Source: Rhodobacter sp. (GTDB lineage: Bacteria; Pseudomonadota; Alphaproteobacteria; Rhodobacterales; Rhodobacteraceae). From it: a DNA stretch of 64,000 nucleotides. Shown here in pieces: positions 9,317 through 16,669 of the stretch (its first letter is position 1; every line of letters begins with the position of its first letter). Below the pieces are notes generated by a model, which saw only the letters and a list, made by a program, of their open reading frames with translations, was not told where the DNA came from and did not search any database. A program made the translations under genes and the position numbers. The stretch is from NCBI GenBank assembly GCA_020251025.1, contig JADCDI010000031.1, positions 116,655-180,654 on the forward strand. Reading direction: 5' to 3'.

Positions 9317-9420
9317 CAGGGCGCAAGAAACGCATCTCGCTTCCCCGCCGGGCAGGAACATTTTCCCGATGCGGGGGGAAAAGGCGGCACCCTTCCGGGC
9401 GGGTTCCGGAACGCACCGCG

Positions 9421-9688
9421 TTTGCAAGCCCGGTCAGGGACCCCGGCGTGTCCGTCACCCTCACGCCTGCGGCCCGCGCGGCGGCACGCGCGATACTGTC
9501 CACCCCGGTGCCACGTCGGCCGATCACCGCGAAACCGGCAACCCCCTTTGGCCGCGCCGCCCGCAGGCCCACCGGCAGCCCTGTGCCGGGCAAAGCGCGG
9601 CCCCCGGGCCTTCGCCGGTCCGGCCTGCATCGCGCGGCAGGACCCGCGCGTCATCATGCACCGGCCCCGTCACGATCACCCGCGGCAT
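9421..9688 (-). pseudogene. Decayed D-2-hydroxyacid dehydrogenase fragment
   Basis: The ATG at 9686-9688 overlaps the Anbu stop codon (TGATG) and begins MPRVIVTGPVHDDARVL, the start of a D-2-hydroxyacid/phosphoglycerate dehydrogenase. After about 30 codons the similarity jumps to another frame, where AVIGRRGTGVDSI and VRVTDTPGSLTG appear, the equivalent of the VISRHGVGTDNID...VTNTPG region. The Rossmann core and the rest are missing. It is therefore a frameshifted, truncated remnant that was once the last gene of the Anbu operon. Positions 9317-9420 show nothing recognisable. The identification rests on motif order in two frames. Confidence 0.6.
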
Positions 9689-10413
9689 CACAGGGGGATC
9701 CGCGTGAACCCGTCGCGCAGGGCCGTTGACCAGGCCTCGCTCATCGCCTTGAACTGCGCGTCGCCCGCTTCGATGCGGCGGCGCATGGCGACACGGCACT
9801 GATCCTTTTCCACCGTCAGCAGGTCCAGAGGCATGCCGACCGACAGGTTGGAGCGCAGCGTTGAATCCATCGAAAGAAGCACGGCCTTCTGCGCGTCCGC
9901 CAGACTGGTCGAGGGCTTGACGACGCGGTCGAGAATGGGCTTGCCGTACTTGTGCTCGCCGATCTGCAGAAAGGGGGTGTCTTCGGTGGCTTCGATGAAG
10001 TTGCCTTCGGGATAGATCAGGAACATGCGCATCGCGCCGTTGCGCCGCTGGCCGGCAACAATCATCGTGGCCAGGGCACCCTGGTTCATCGAGGCCAGCT
10101 TTTCTTCGATGTCGCGGCGCACCGCCGACAGGGTGTTGCCCACCGTTTCGGCCACCTTCAGCATGGTCGGGGCCTTCATGACCGAGGTGGCTTCGGTCGC
10201 ATCCGGGTCTTCGATGGCCTCGCGCAGCCGTGCCAGGGTGGTCTGCGTCACCGAAAGGCTGCCTGCGGTCAGGATGACGATCACCCTCTCGCCCGGGTCT
10301 TCAAAGACGAACATCTTGCGATAGGTCGCGATATTGTCCAGCCCCGCATTCGTGCGCGTGTCCGACAGCAGCACCATCCCCTCGTTCAGAAGCAGTCCGA
10401 CGCAATAGGTCAC
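9688..10413 (-). CDS. Anbu, proteasome/HslV-like peptidase homologue
   Basis: A 241-residue Ntn-hydrolase-fold protein of the Anbu (bacterial proteasome homologue) family. The N-terminus MTYCVGLLLNEGMVLLSDTRTNAG places Thr2 as the would-be nucleophile after Met removal. LSDTRTNAG carries the Asp expected near position 18, and YRKMFVF supplies a basic residue near 33. Known Anbu proteins assemble into helical or lock-washer rings; their physiological substrate is unknown. It is the fourth gene of an operon with a transglutaminase, an alpha-E protein and a permuted ATP-grasp, the classical Anbu neighbourhood proposed to make and break a peptide tag. Confidence 0.9.
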   Translation of the reverse strand: MTYCVGLLLNEGMVLLSDTRTNAGLDNIATYRKMFVFEDPGERVIVILTAGSLSVTQTTLARLREAIEDPDATEATSVMKAPTMLKVAETVGNTLSAVRRDIEEKLASMNQGALATMIVAGQRRNGAMRMFLIYPEGNFIEATEDTPFLQIGEHKYGKPILDRVVKPSTSLADAQKAVLLSMDSTLRSNLSVGMPLDLLTVEKDQCRVAMRRRIEAGDAQFKAMSEAWSTALRDGFTRIPL

Positions 10414-10442
10414 GGTTCCATCCTTTGGCCTCGGGCCAGACC

Positions 10443-11252
10443 CTATTGCTGCACGGCCTGAACCGCAACGGCAACGTCCAGAACTTCTGCGCCCGGACCG
10501 CGGGCGGTTCCCCGGATCGGGGCCGCATCCTGTGCATCAAGGCCGGACCCCAGCCGGACATAGCGGTCATCCGGGCAACAGGCATTGGCCGGGTCAAACC
10601 CGATCCAGCCCAGCCCCTGTACCCAGATTTCGGTCCAGGCATGGGCTGCCTCGCCCAGGCTGCCGTCCCCGCCCGACATCAGATAGCCCGACACATAGCG
10701 TGCGGGCAGGGCGGCATGGCGCGCCACGGCGATCAGGGCATGGGCGTGGTCCTGACAGACGCCTTCGCCCAGCGCCAGCGCCTCGGCCGCCGTCGTATGG
10801 GACCGGGTCGCACCGGGTCTGTAGGCGATGGCCCCGGCCACGGCGACCGAAAGGCGGTGTGCGGCATCCAGCGGGTCCGAAGCGCCGCTGGCGCTGGCGG
10901 CCAGTTCGGCCAGGGCGGCATCAACGCGCGTCGGCGCAGTTTCGTTGAGATAGGCCTCACGCGGGATGGCTTCCCTGTGGCCCCTGAGCAGGCCGGCCAG
11001 ATCCTGCGTCCTGACCGTGCCCCGGACGGTGATGGTGATCGCGCTTACCGGTCCCGGGACCGACCAGCCTTGCACCCAGTCGCCCGCCCCGTCGCGAAAG
11101 CCGCCCCCCTTCAGCCCGTCACTGACACTGACCGACCAGTCAAGCGCCGTCTGCCCGTCAAAGACCGAAGGCGTCAGGCGGTGGCTTTGCACCACGCCCC
11201 GCACCGGCTGGGCGTAGCGGTAGCTTGTCACATGATCGACCGTCAGGATCAT
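10443..11252 (-). CDS. Transglutaminase-like cysteine peptidase of the Anbu operon
   Basis: A 269-residue protein with an N-terminal bacterial transglutaminase beta domain (MILTVDHVTSYRYAQPV at 1-17) and a transglutaminase/protease core. The catalytic Cys is in GEGVCQDHAH (about 163-172), the His in GEAAHAWTEIW, and the Asp in GWIGFDPANAC. In this setting it may act as an amide-bond hydrolase rather than a cross-linking enzyme. Its start overlaps the alpha-E stop by 4 bp, indicating coupled translation; Anbu follows 29 bp downstream. Confidence 0.9.
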   Translation of the reverse strand: MILTVDHVTSYRYAQPVRGVVQSHRLTPSVFDGQTALDWSVSVSDGLKGGGFRDGAGDWVQGWSVPGPVSAITITVRGTVRTQDLAGLLRGHREAIPREAYLNETAPTRVDAALAELAASASGASDPLDAAHRLSVAVAGAIAYRPGATRSHTTAAEALALGEGVCQDHAHALIAVARHAALPARYVSGYLMSGGDGSLGEAAHAWTEIWVQGLGWIGFDPANACCPDDRYVRLGSGLDAQDAAPIRGTARGPGAEVLDVAVAVQAVQQ

Positions 11253-12202
11253 CGCACGTCCCCGCTGAGATAGCCGTCATGCACCAGGGCCGCGACCGCG
11301 GCGATTTCGCCGATGAACCGCGTCAGAAACTCGTGCATGCCTTCGTCAAAGACGCCGTCAACGGTGCCGTCCGTCAGTTCTGCCAGAACCGCACGGGCCT
11401 TGGTCTGCGCCCTTGTGCTGCGCCCATAGCCGCGTGCCAGCCGGTCAAGATGGGTGTTCAGCCCGTCAACACAGGCAATCAGCGACCGGGGGCATTGCGG
11501 ATTGAGGATCAGGAAATGGGCGATCTTGCGCGCCGTCACCTCGCCGCCATAGGCCCAATGAAAGGCGCGGTGCGCCGACATGGCGCGCAACAGCGTTGTC
11601 CACTGGTAATTGTCCAGCCCCGATCCGACATAGTCGATGCCCGGCAGCAGGACATAGTATTTCACATCCATCAGCCGCGCCGTGTTGTCGGCCCGTTCCA
11701 GGCAATAGCCCAGATTCAGGAAATCCCAGCCGTCGTTGCGCAGAAGCGTGGCGTCGATCGCCCCGCGCAGCATCGCGGTATGGCGCATGGTCCATTCGGT
11801 CAGCTGCGTCAGCTCCAGCTCGCTGCGCGGGCGGCGTTCCAGGCTGCGCAATTCCTGAAAGGCGGTGTTGATGGCATCCCAGACCTGCGTTGTCAGGGCG
11901 GTGCGCACGATCCGCGCGTTTTCCCGGGCGCGCAACAGGCAGGAGGCGACCGAAGACGGGTTGTCGCGGTCGAAGAACAGGTAACTTTCGATGTTGCGCT
12001 GCACCGGATCGCCGTATTTTCGTGCAAACCCGCTGGCGGTGCCGCTGGCCTGCAGCAGGGAATCCCATTCGCTTCGGTATCCAGTGCCCGAAGACGGCAG
12101 CAGCGCGATGCGCGATCCCACTTCCAGCAGGCGCGCCATGGTTTCGGCGCGTTCGGCATAGCGGGCGATCCAGTACAGATTGTCGGCGGTCCTGCTCAGC
12201 AT
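11249..12202 (-). CDS. Alpha-E domain protein (DUF403)
   Basis: A 317-residue all-helical protein of the alpha-E family. It begins MLSRTADNLYWIARYAERAE, the hallmark opening, and contains LERADNTARLMDVKYY (about 170-185). Biochemical activity is unknown; the family almost always sits beside a circularly permuted ATP-grasp enzyme and a transglutaminase. The 4-bp gap from the ATP-grasp gene and 4-bp overlap with the transglutaminase gene argue for one coupled transcript. Confidence 0.9.
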   Translation of the reverse strand: MLSRTADNLYWIARYAERAETMARLLEVGSRIALLPSSGTGYRSEWDSLLQASGTASGFARKYGDPVQRNIESYLFFDRDNPSSVASCLLRARENARIVRTALTTQVWDAINTAFQELRSLERRPRSELELTQLTEWTMRHTAMLRGAIDATLLRNDGWDFLNLGYCLERADNTARLMDVKYYVLLPGIDYVGSGLDNYQWTTLLRAMSAHRAFHWAYGGEVTARKIAHFLILNPQCPRSLIACVDGLNTHLDRLARGYGRSTRAQTKARAVLAELTDGTVDGVFDEGMHEFLTRFIGEIAAVAALVHDGYLSGDVR

Positions 12203-12206
12203 GGCG

Positions 12207-13619
12207 TCACTCTGCCAGCACCCAGGTGTCCTTGACCCCGCCGCCCTGCGACGAGTTCACCACCAGGCTGCCATCCTTCAGCGCCACGCGCGTCAGCCCG
12301 CCCGGCACCAGTTCGATCCGTTCGCCCACCAGACAATAGGGGCGCAGGTCAACGTGCCGCGGGGCCACGCCGTCTTCGACAAAGGTCGGCACGGTGGACA
12401 GGGCCAGCGTGGGCTGGGCGATGTAATTGCCGGGGTTGGCCCTGATGCGCGCGGCAAAGCCCGCAATCTGTCCGGCGGTGGACCCGGGGCCAACAAGCAT
12501 GCCGTAACCGCCCGAGCCATGCACCTCTTTCACCACCAGATCGCCCAGATTCGCCAGCACATAGGCGCAGTCATCGGCATTGCCGCATTGCCAGGTCGGC
12601 ACATTCTGCAGGATCGGCTCTTCGCCCAGGTAAAAGCGGATCATGTCGGGGACATGGGTGTAGACCGCCTTGTCATCGGCCACCCCGGCCCCCGGTGCCG
12701 AACAGATGCTGACCCCGCCCGAACGGTAGACATCCATCAGCCCCGGAATGCCCAGCATGGAATCGGGGCGGAAACACAGCGGGTCGATAAAGGCATCGTC
12801 GATCCGCCGGTAGATCACATCGACCCTGCGCGGGCCTTCGGTGGTGCGCATCCAGACGAATTCACCTTCGACGAACAGATCCTGCCCTTCGACCAGTTCC
12901 ACACCCATAAGATCAGCCAGGAAGGAATGCTCGTAATAGGCGCTGTTGAAATGGCCCGGCGTCAGAAGGACGACCGTCGGCTCGGTGTCGCATTTCACCG
13001 GTGCCACGCTGGCCAGGGTGCGGCGCAGCAGCTGGGGATAGCTGTCCACCGGTTCGATCCGGTTTTCGCGGAACAGGCCGGGGAACATGCGCATCATGAT
13101 TTCCCGGTTTTCCAGCATGTAGCTGACCCCGCTGGGCGTGCGGCAGTTGTCTTCCAGCACAAAGAAGTCATCCGGGCCGGTGCGCACCAGGTCCACGCCC
13201 ACGATATGGCTGTAGACCCCCTTGGGCGGGACAAAGCCCGCCACGGCCTTTTCATAGGCTTCGTTCCGGTAGACGAGCTGCGCGGGAACGCGGCCGGCCC
13301 GCACAATCTCTCCCCGCCCGTAGACATCGACCAGAAAGGCGTTCAGCGCGCGGGCACGCTGCTTGATCCCGCGCTCCAGCCGGGCCCATTCGGCCCCGGT
13401 GAAGACACGGGGGAACATGTCGAAGGGGATAAGCCGGTCCGGATCGCCGCCCTCGCCATAAACGGCAAAGGTGATGCCGATGCGCCGGAACAGGGCTTCG
13501 GCCTCGGCCTGTTTCATCTGCCGCAATTCGGCCGGCATCGCCTTTGTCCAGTCTTCCAGCCGGGCATAGGGGGGGCGCACGGTGCCGTTGTGATACATCT
13601 CGTTGAAACTGCTGATCAC
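12207..13619 (-). CDS. Circularly permuted ATP-grasp protein (type 2)
   Basis: A protein of about 470 residues related to glutathionylspermidine-synthase-like permuted ATP-grasp ligases, which are predicted to form amide bonds (peptide tagging or peptide synthesis). Typical blocks are FAVYGEGGDPDRLIPFDMFPR, GVDLVRTGPDDFFVLEDNCRTPSGVSY, LLTPGHFNSAYYEHSFLA, LVKEVHGSGGYGM, and near the C-terminus RHVDLRPYCLVG and LVVNSSQGGGVKDTWV. The frame stays open far upstream, but family length and the MYHNGTVRP region point to the GTG at 13617-13619 (GGGGA about 10 bp before it) or the ATG at 13596-13598. It is the first gene of the Anbu operon. Confidence 0.9.
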   Translation of the reverse strand: MISSFNEMYHNGTVRPPYARLEDWTKAMPAELRQMKQAEAEALFRRIGITFAVYGEGGDPDRLIPFDMFPRVFTGAEWARLERGIKQRARALNAFLVDVYGRGEIVRAGRVPAQLVYRNEAYEKAVAGFVPPKGVYSHIVGVDLVRTGPDDFFVLEDNCRTPSGVSYMLENREIMMRMFPGLFRENRIEPVDSYPQLLRRTLASVAPVKCDTEPTVVLLTPGHFNSAYYEHSFLADLMGVELVEGQDLFVEGEFVWMRTTEGPRRVDVIYRRIDDAFIDPLCFRPDSMLGIPGLMDVYRSGGVSICSAPGAGVADDKAVYTHVPDMIRFYLGEEPILQNVPTWQCGNADDCAYVLANLGDLVVKEVHGSGGYGMLVGPGSTAGQIAGFAARIRANPGNYIAQPTLALSTVPTFVEDGVAPRHVDLRPYCLVGERIELVPGGLTRVALKDGSLVVNSSQGGGVKDTWVLAE

Positions 13620-13781
13620 TGGAATGGGTTCCCCGTCACGCGGCCTGACGGCAGTTAAGCAGCGGGCTTCACCCGGGGGAAGCCCTGCCGTCTGTTTGCG
13701 GGCAGGGACGACGGGCCTGTGCCCGATATTTGGGCGGATTGGTCCCGTGACCTTGGCCCACCGGCGCGTTAGCTTGGCTGC

Positions 13782-14819
13782 ATGGCGCGCACACCCGTCC
13801 TGACCTTTACCGACCGGGGCATCTTCTGCCCTGCCGGCGGTTTCCACATTGATCCCTGGCGCCCGGTGGACCGCGCCCTGATCACACACGGGCATTCCGA
13901 CCATGCCCGCCCCGGCCATGGCCGCTATCTGTGCACCCGCCAGGCCGCGCCGGTGATCCGCCACCGCCTTGGGCCGGTCCGGCTGGAGACGATCGCCTAT
14001 GGCGAGACCCGCCGGATCGGCGGGGTCACCGTTTCGTTCCATCCGGCGGGACATGTTCCGGGGTCGGCCCAGATCCGGGTGGAACAGAACGGCGAGGTCT
14101 GGGTGGCCTCGGGGGATTACAAGGTCTGCGCCGACGGGCTTTGCGAACCCTTTGAGCCGGTGGCCTGCCACACGTTCATCAGCGAATGCACCTTTGGCCT
14201 GCCGGTGTTCCGCTGGGAACCGCAGGAGGAGGTCCTGGCGCGGATCAACCGCTGGTGGGCCGCCAACGCCGCCGGGGGGCGCATCTCGATCCTGGGTGCC
14301 TATGCCCTGGGCAAGGCGCAGCGCATCCTGTCGGGTCTGGACACGGGGATCGGCCCGATCCTGACCCATGGGGCCGTCGAAACCACGACCGAAATCCTGC
14401 GGACCCAGGGCTACGTCTTGCCCGCAACCGTCGCCGTGACAGCCGGGGTCAGTGCAAAGTCACATCCGCGCGCCATCGTGATCGCCCCGCCTTCGGCACA
14501 GGCCACGCGCTGGGCGGCCCGGTTCGGCCCCACCGCCGCTGCCGCCTTCGCCTCGGGCTGGATGCGCCTGCGCGGGGTGCGTCGCAGGCGGGGGGCCGAA
14601 ACCGGGTTCGTGCTGTCGGATCATGCCGACTGGCCCGGGCTGAACGCCGCGATCCGTGAAACAGGGGCCGAGCGGGTCTTTGTCACCCATGGCTACACTG
14701 CCGTCTTCCGCCGCTGGCTGGAAAGCCAGGGCTATGACGCGGGCATCGTGCAGACCGGATACCAAGGTGACGGCATTGACAGCGCACAGCCCGAAACCGA
14801 AGGGGATGCGCCCGAATGA
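13782..14819 (+). CDS. Ligase-associated DNA exonuclease, metallo-beta-lactamase fold
   Basis: A 345-residue metallo-beta-lactamase/beta-CASP nuclease. Zinc ligands are in HGHSDH (36-41), with later motifs AGHVPGSAQI, SGDYK, LSDHADW and FVTHGYTAVF. In many bacteria this gene is paired with an ATP-dependent ligase and a large helicase (Lhr) in a proposed DNA repair module. Here only the ligase follows, 139 bp downstream. The Zn motif and neighbour make the assignment firm, but its DNA substrate is not known from sequence. Confidence 0.92.
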   Translation: MARTPVLTFTDRGIFCPAGGFHIDPWRPVDRALITHGHSDHARPGHGRYLCTRQAAPVIRHRLGPVRLETIAYGETRRIGGVTVSFHPAGHVPGSAQIRVEQNGEVWVASGDYKVCADGLCEPFEPVACHTFISECTFGLPVFRWEPQEEVLARINRWWAANAAGGRISILGAYALGKAQRILSGLDTGIGPILTHGAVETTTEILRTQGYVLPATVAVTAGVSAKSHPRAIVIAPPSAQATRWAARFGPTAAAAFASGWMRLRGVRRRRGAETGFVLSDHADWPGLNAAIRETGAERVFVTHGYTAVFRRWLESQGYDAGIVQTGYQGDGIDSAQPETEGDAPE

Positions 14820-14830
14820 AACACCCTGAC

Positions 14831-14861
14831 CATGACCTGTTCGGGAATATCCCCGGGGGGG
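14831..14861 (-). repeat. Dispersed GATATTT repeat, copy 1
   Basis: Minus-strand copy of a short motif seen four times in the window: a run of C, then GGGGATATT, three bases, GAACAG and an ATGG end. It lies between the exonuclease and ligase genes. This copy has CCC where the others read T followed by two variable bases after GATATT. Confidence 0.6.
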
Positions 14862-14958
14862 ACGAGCGGTCGGAATCCCCCAAATGGCGCGTCGGGGCGA
14901 AAAGTGCCGGGCCCCTGGCCGGGCCGGGGGGGCAGACAGAAGCCCGCCGGTGCCGGTC

Positions 14959-16584
14959 ATGAAACGCTTTGCCCGCCTTTTTGCCGCCCTCGACGCGACC
15001 ACGAAGACCACGGCCAAGACCGCAGCCCTTGCCGCCTATTTCCGGGACGCCCCGGAAGAGGACCGTCTGTGGACCATCGCCCTGCTGTCGGGCCGCCGGC
15101 CGAAACGCGCCGTCACCGCCACCGAACTGCGGGAATGGGCGGCAGGGGCGGCAAATCTGCCCCATTGGCTGTTCGAAGAGGCCTATTCGGTGACCGGCGA
15201 TCTGGCTGAAACCATTGCGCTGGTCCTGCCGCCGCCGACGCGCGACAGCACCAAGACGCTGGCTGGCCATATGCACGCGCTGGTCGCGCTGGCCGGCCAG
15301 CCGGCCCCGCAGCGGCAGGCCGCGATCCTTGCGGCCTGGGACGGCCTGGGGCCGGATGAGCGGTTCCTGTTCAACAAGCTGATCACCGGCGGCTTCCGGA
15401 TGGGGGTCAGCCAGGGGCTGATGACGCGGGCCCTGGCACAGGCCACGGGCCTGCAAGAGGCCACCCTTGCGCATCGCCTGATGGGCGACTGGACACCGGC
15501 AGGCACAAGTTACGCCGCGCTGACCGGGTCGGACGATCCGGCGGCGGCGGGCAGGCGGCCTTATCCCTTTGCGCTGGCATCGCCTTTGGAAGACCCGCCC
15601 GAGGTACTTGGCGACCCGGCAGACTGGCTGGCGGAATGGAAATGGGACGGAATCCGCGGCCAGCTCATTCATCGCCCCGGTGCCTTTGCCCTGTGGTCGC
15701 GCGGCGAGGATCTGATCACGGACCGCTTTCCGGAATTTGCGCTGCTGGCAAATCTGCTGCCGCCCGGCACGGTGATCGACGGCGAGGTCGTGGCCTGGGG
15801 CGGCGACACCCCGCTGCCCTTTGCAGACCTGCAAAAGCGGATCGGGCGCAAATCGGTCCCGAAAAGGCTGCTGGCCGAAGCCCCGGCGCGGCTTTTGGCC
15901 TATGATCTGCTGGAAGAGGGCGGGCAGGACCTGCGCGGCGCGCCGCTTGGCCTGCGCCGTGCCCGGCTGGAACAGCTTGTGGCTGCCTTGCCCGCCGGGG
16001 GGCCGCTGGGCCTGTCGCCTGCCCTGCCGGTCACCGGCTGGGCGGCGCTGGCAAGTCTGCGCGCCAGGGCGCGGGGGGCGGCGGCAGAGGGGCTGATGAT
16101 CAAGCGGCTGTCCTCGGCCTATCATGTCGGGCGCAAACGGGGCGACTGGTGGAAATGGAAGCTTGATCCCTTCACCGTCGATGCCGTGATGATCTATGCC
16201 CAGGCCGGACACGGTCGGCGCGCAACGCTTTATACCGATTTCACCTTCGCGGTGCGGGACGGCGACGATCTGGTCCCCTTTGCCAAGGCCTATTCCGGCC
16301 TGACCGATGACGAATTCCGCAGGATCACCGACTGGGTGCGCAGGCACACGCTGGAACGGTTCGGCCCGGTGCGCCGGGTGGTGCCGGAACTGGTGTTCGA
16401 GATCGCCTTTGAAGGCATTCAGGCCAGTCCCCGGCACAGATCCGGCATTGCCCTGCGCTTTCCGCGCATGCTGCGCTGGCGCCAGGACAAGCCGGTGGCC
16501 GAGATTGACACGATCGAGACGCTGCGCGCGCTGCTGGCCGGGCAGCGGGGGTTTTCCACCCCCGCACCCCCGGAGGATATTTGA
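14959..16584 (+). CDS. ATP-dependent DNA ligase
   Basis: A 541-residue ligase that seals nicks using ATP. Residues 1-200 are the helical DNA-binding domain. The adenylation motif I is EWKWDGIRGQ with Lys228 as the AMP acceptor; later motifs include IDGEVVAW, LLAYDLLE, GLMIKRL and WWKWKLDP, followed by the OB domain. The start at 14959 opens MKRFARLF, typical of the family; upstream in-frame codons are proline/arginine-rich non-coding sequence. The C-terminal residues PAPPEDI are encoded by copy 2 of the dispersed GATATTT repeat, which also provides the stop codon. It acts with the upstream exonuclease in a repair pair. Confidence 0.93.
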   Translation: MKRFARLFAALDATTKTTAKTAALAAYFRDAPEEDRLWTIALLSGRRPKRAVTATELREWAAGAANLPHWLFEEAYSVTGDLAETIALVLPPPTRDSTKTLAGHMHALVALAGQPAPQRQAAILAAWDGLGPDERFLFNKLITGGFRMGVSQGLMTRALAQATGLQEATLAHRLMGDWTPAGTSYAALTGSDDPAAAGRRPYPFALASPLEDPPEVLGDPADWLAEWKWDGIRGQLIHRPGAFALWSRGEDLITDRFPEFALLANLLPPGTVIDGEVVAWGGDTPLPFADLQKRIGRKSVPKRLLAEAPARLLAYDLLEEGGQDLRGAPLGLRRARLEQLVAALPAGGPLGLSPALPVTGWAALASLRARARGAAAEGLMIKRLSSAYHVGRKRGDWWKWKLDPFTVDAVMIYAQAGHGRRATLYTDFTFAVRDGDDLVPFAKAYSGLTDDEFRRITDWVRRHTLERFGPVRRVVPELVFEIAFEGIQASPRHRSGIALRFPRMLRWRQDKPVAEIDTIETLRALLAGQRGFSTPAPPEDI

Positions 16585-16597
16585 GAACAGGTAATGG
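16567..16597 (+). repeat. Dispersed GATATTT repeat, copy 2, at the ligase stop codon
   Basis: Plus-strand copy: CCCCCGGAGGATATTTGAGA followed by ACAGGTAATGG. It forms the last codons and stop codon of the ligase gene, reading PPEDI-stop. The same frame is used by the copy inside xdhB. Confidence 0.65.
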
Positions 16598-16669
16598 AAG
16601 GGGGCGGGATGGCTTGCGCTTGCCCCTGCCGGAGACCTACATCGCATGAACCACAACAAGAGGTTTCCC

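Noticed and set aside
9320..9420. Similarity of the sequence before the dehydrogenase remnant to 34268-34335
   Set aside because: Only short G/C- and GGGAA-rich strings are shared, which is not beyond chance in this composition.
13620..14369. Long N-terminal extension of the ATP-grasp frame
   Set aside because: It overlaps the exonuclease gene head-on and lacks family similarity; the family length fits a start at 13619 or 13598.
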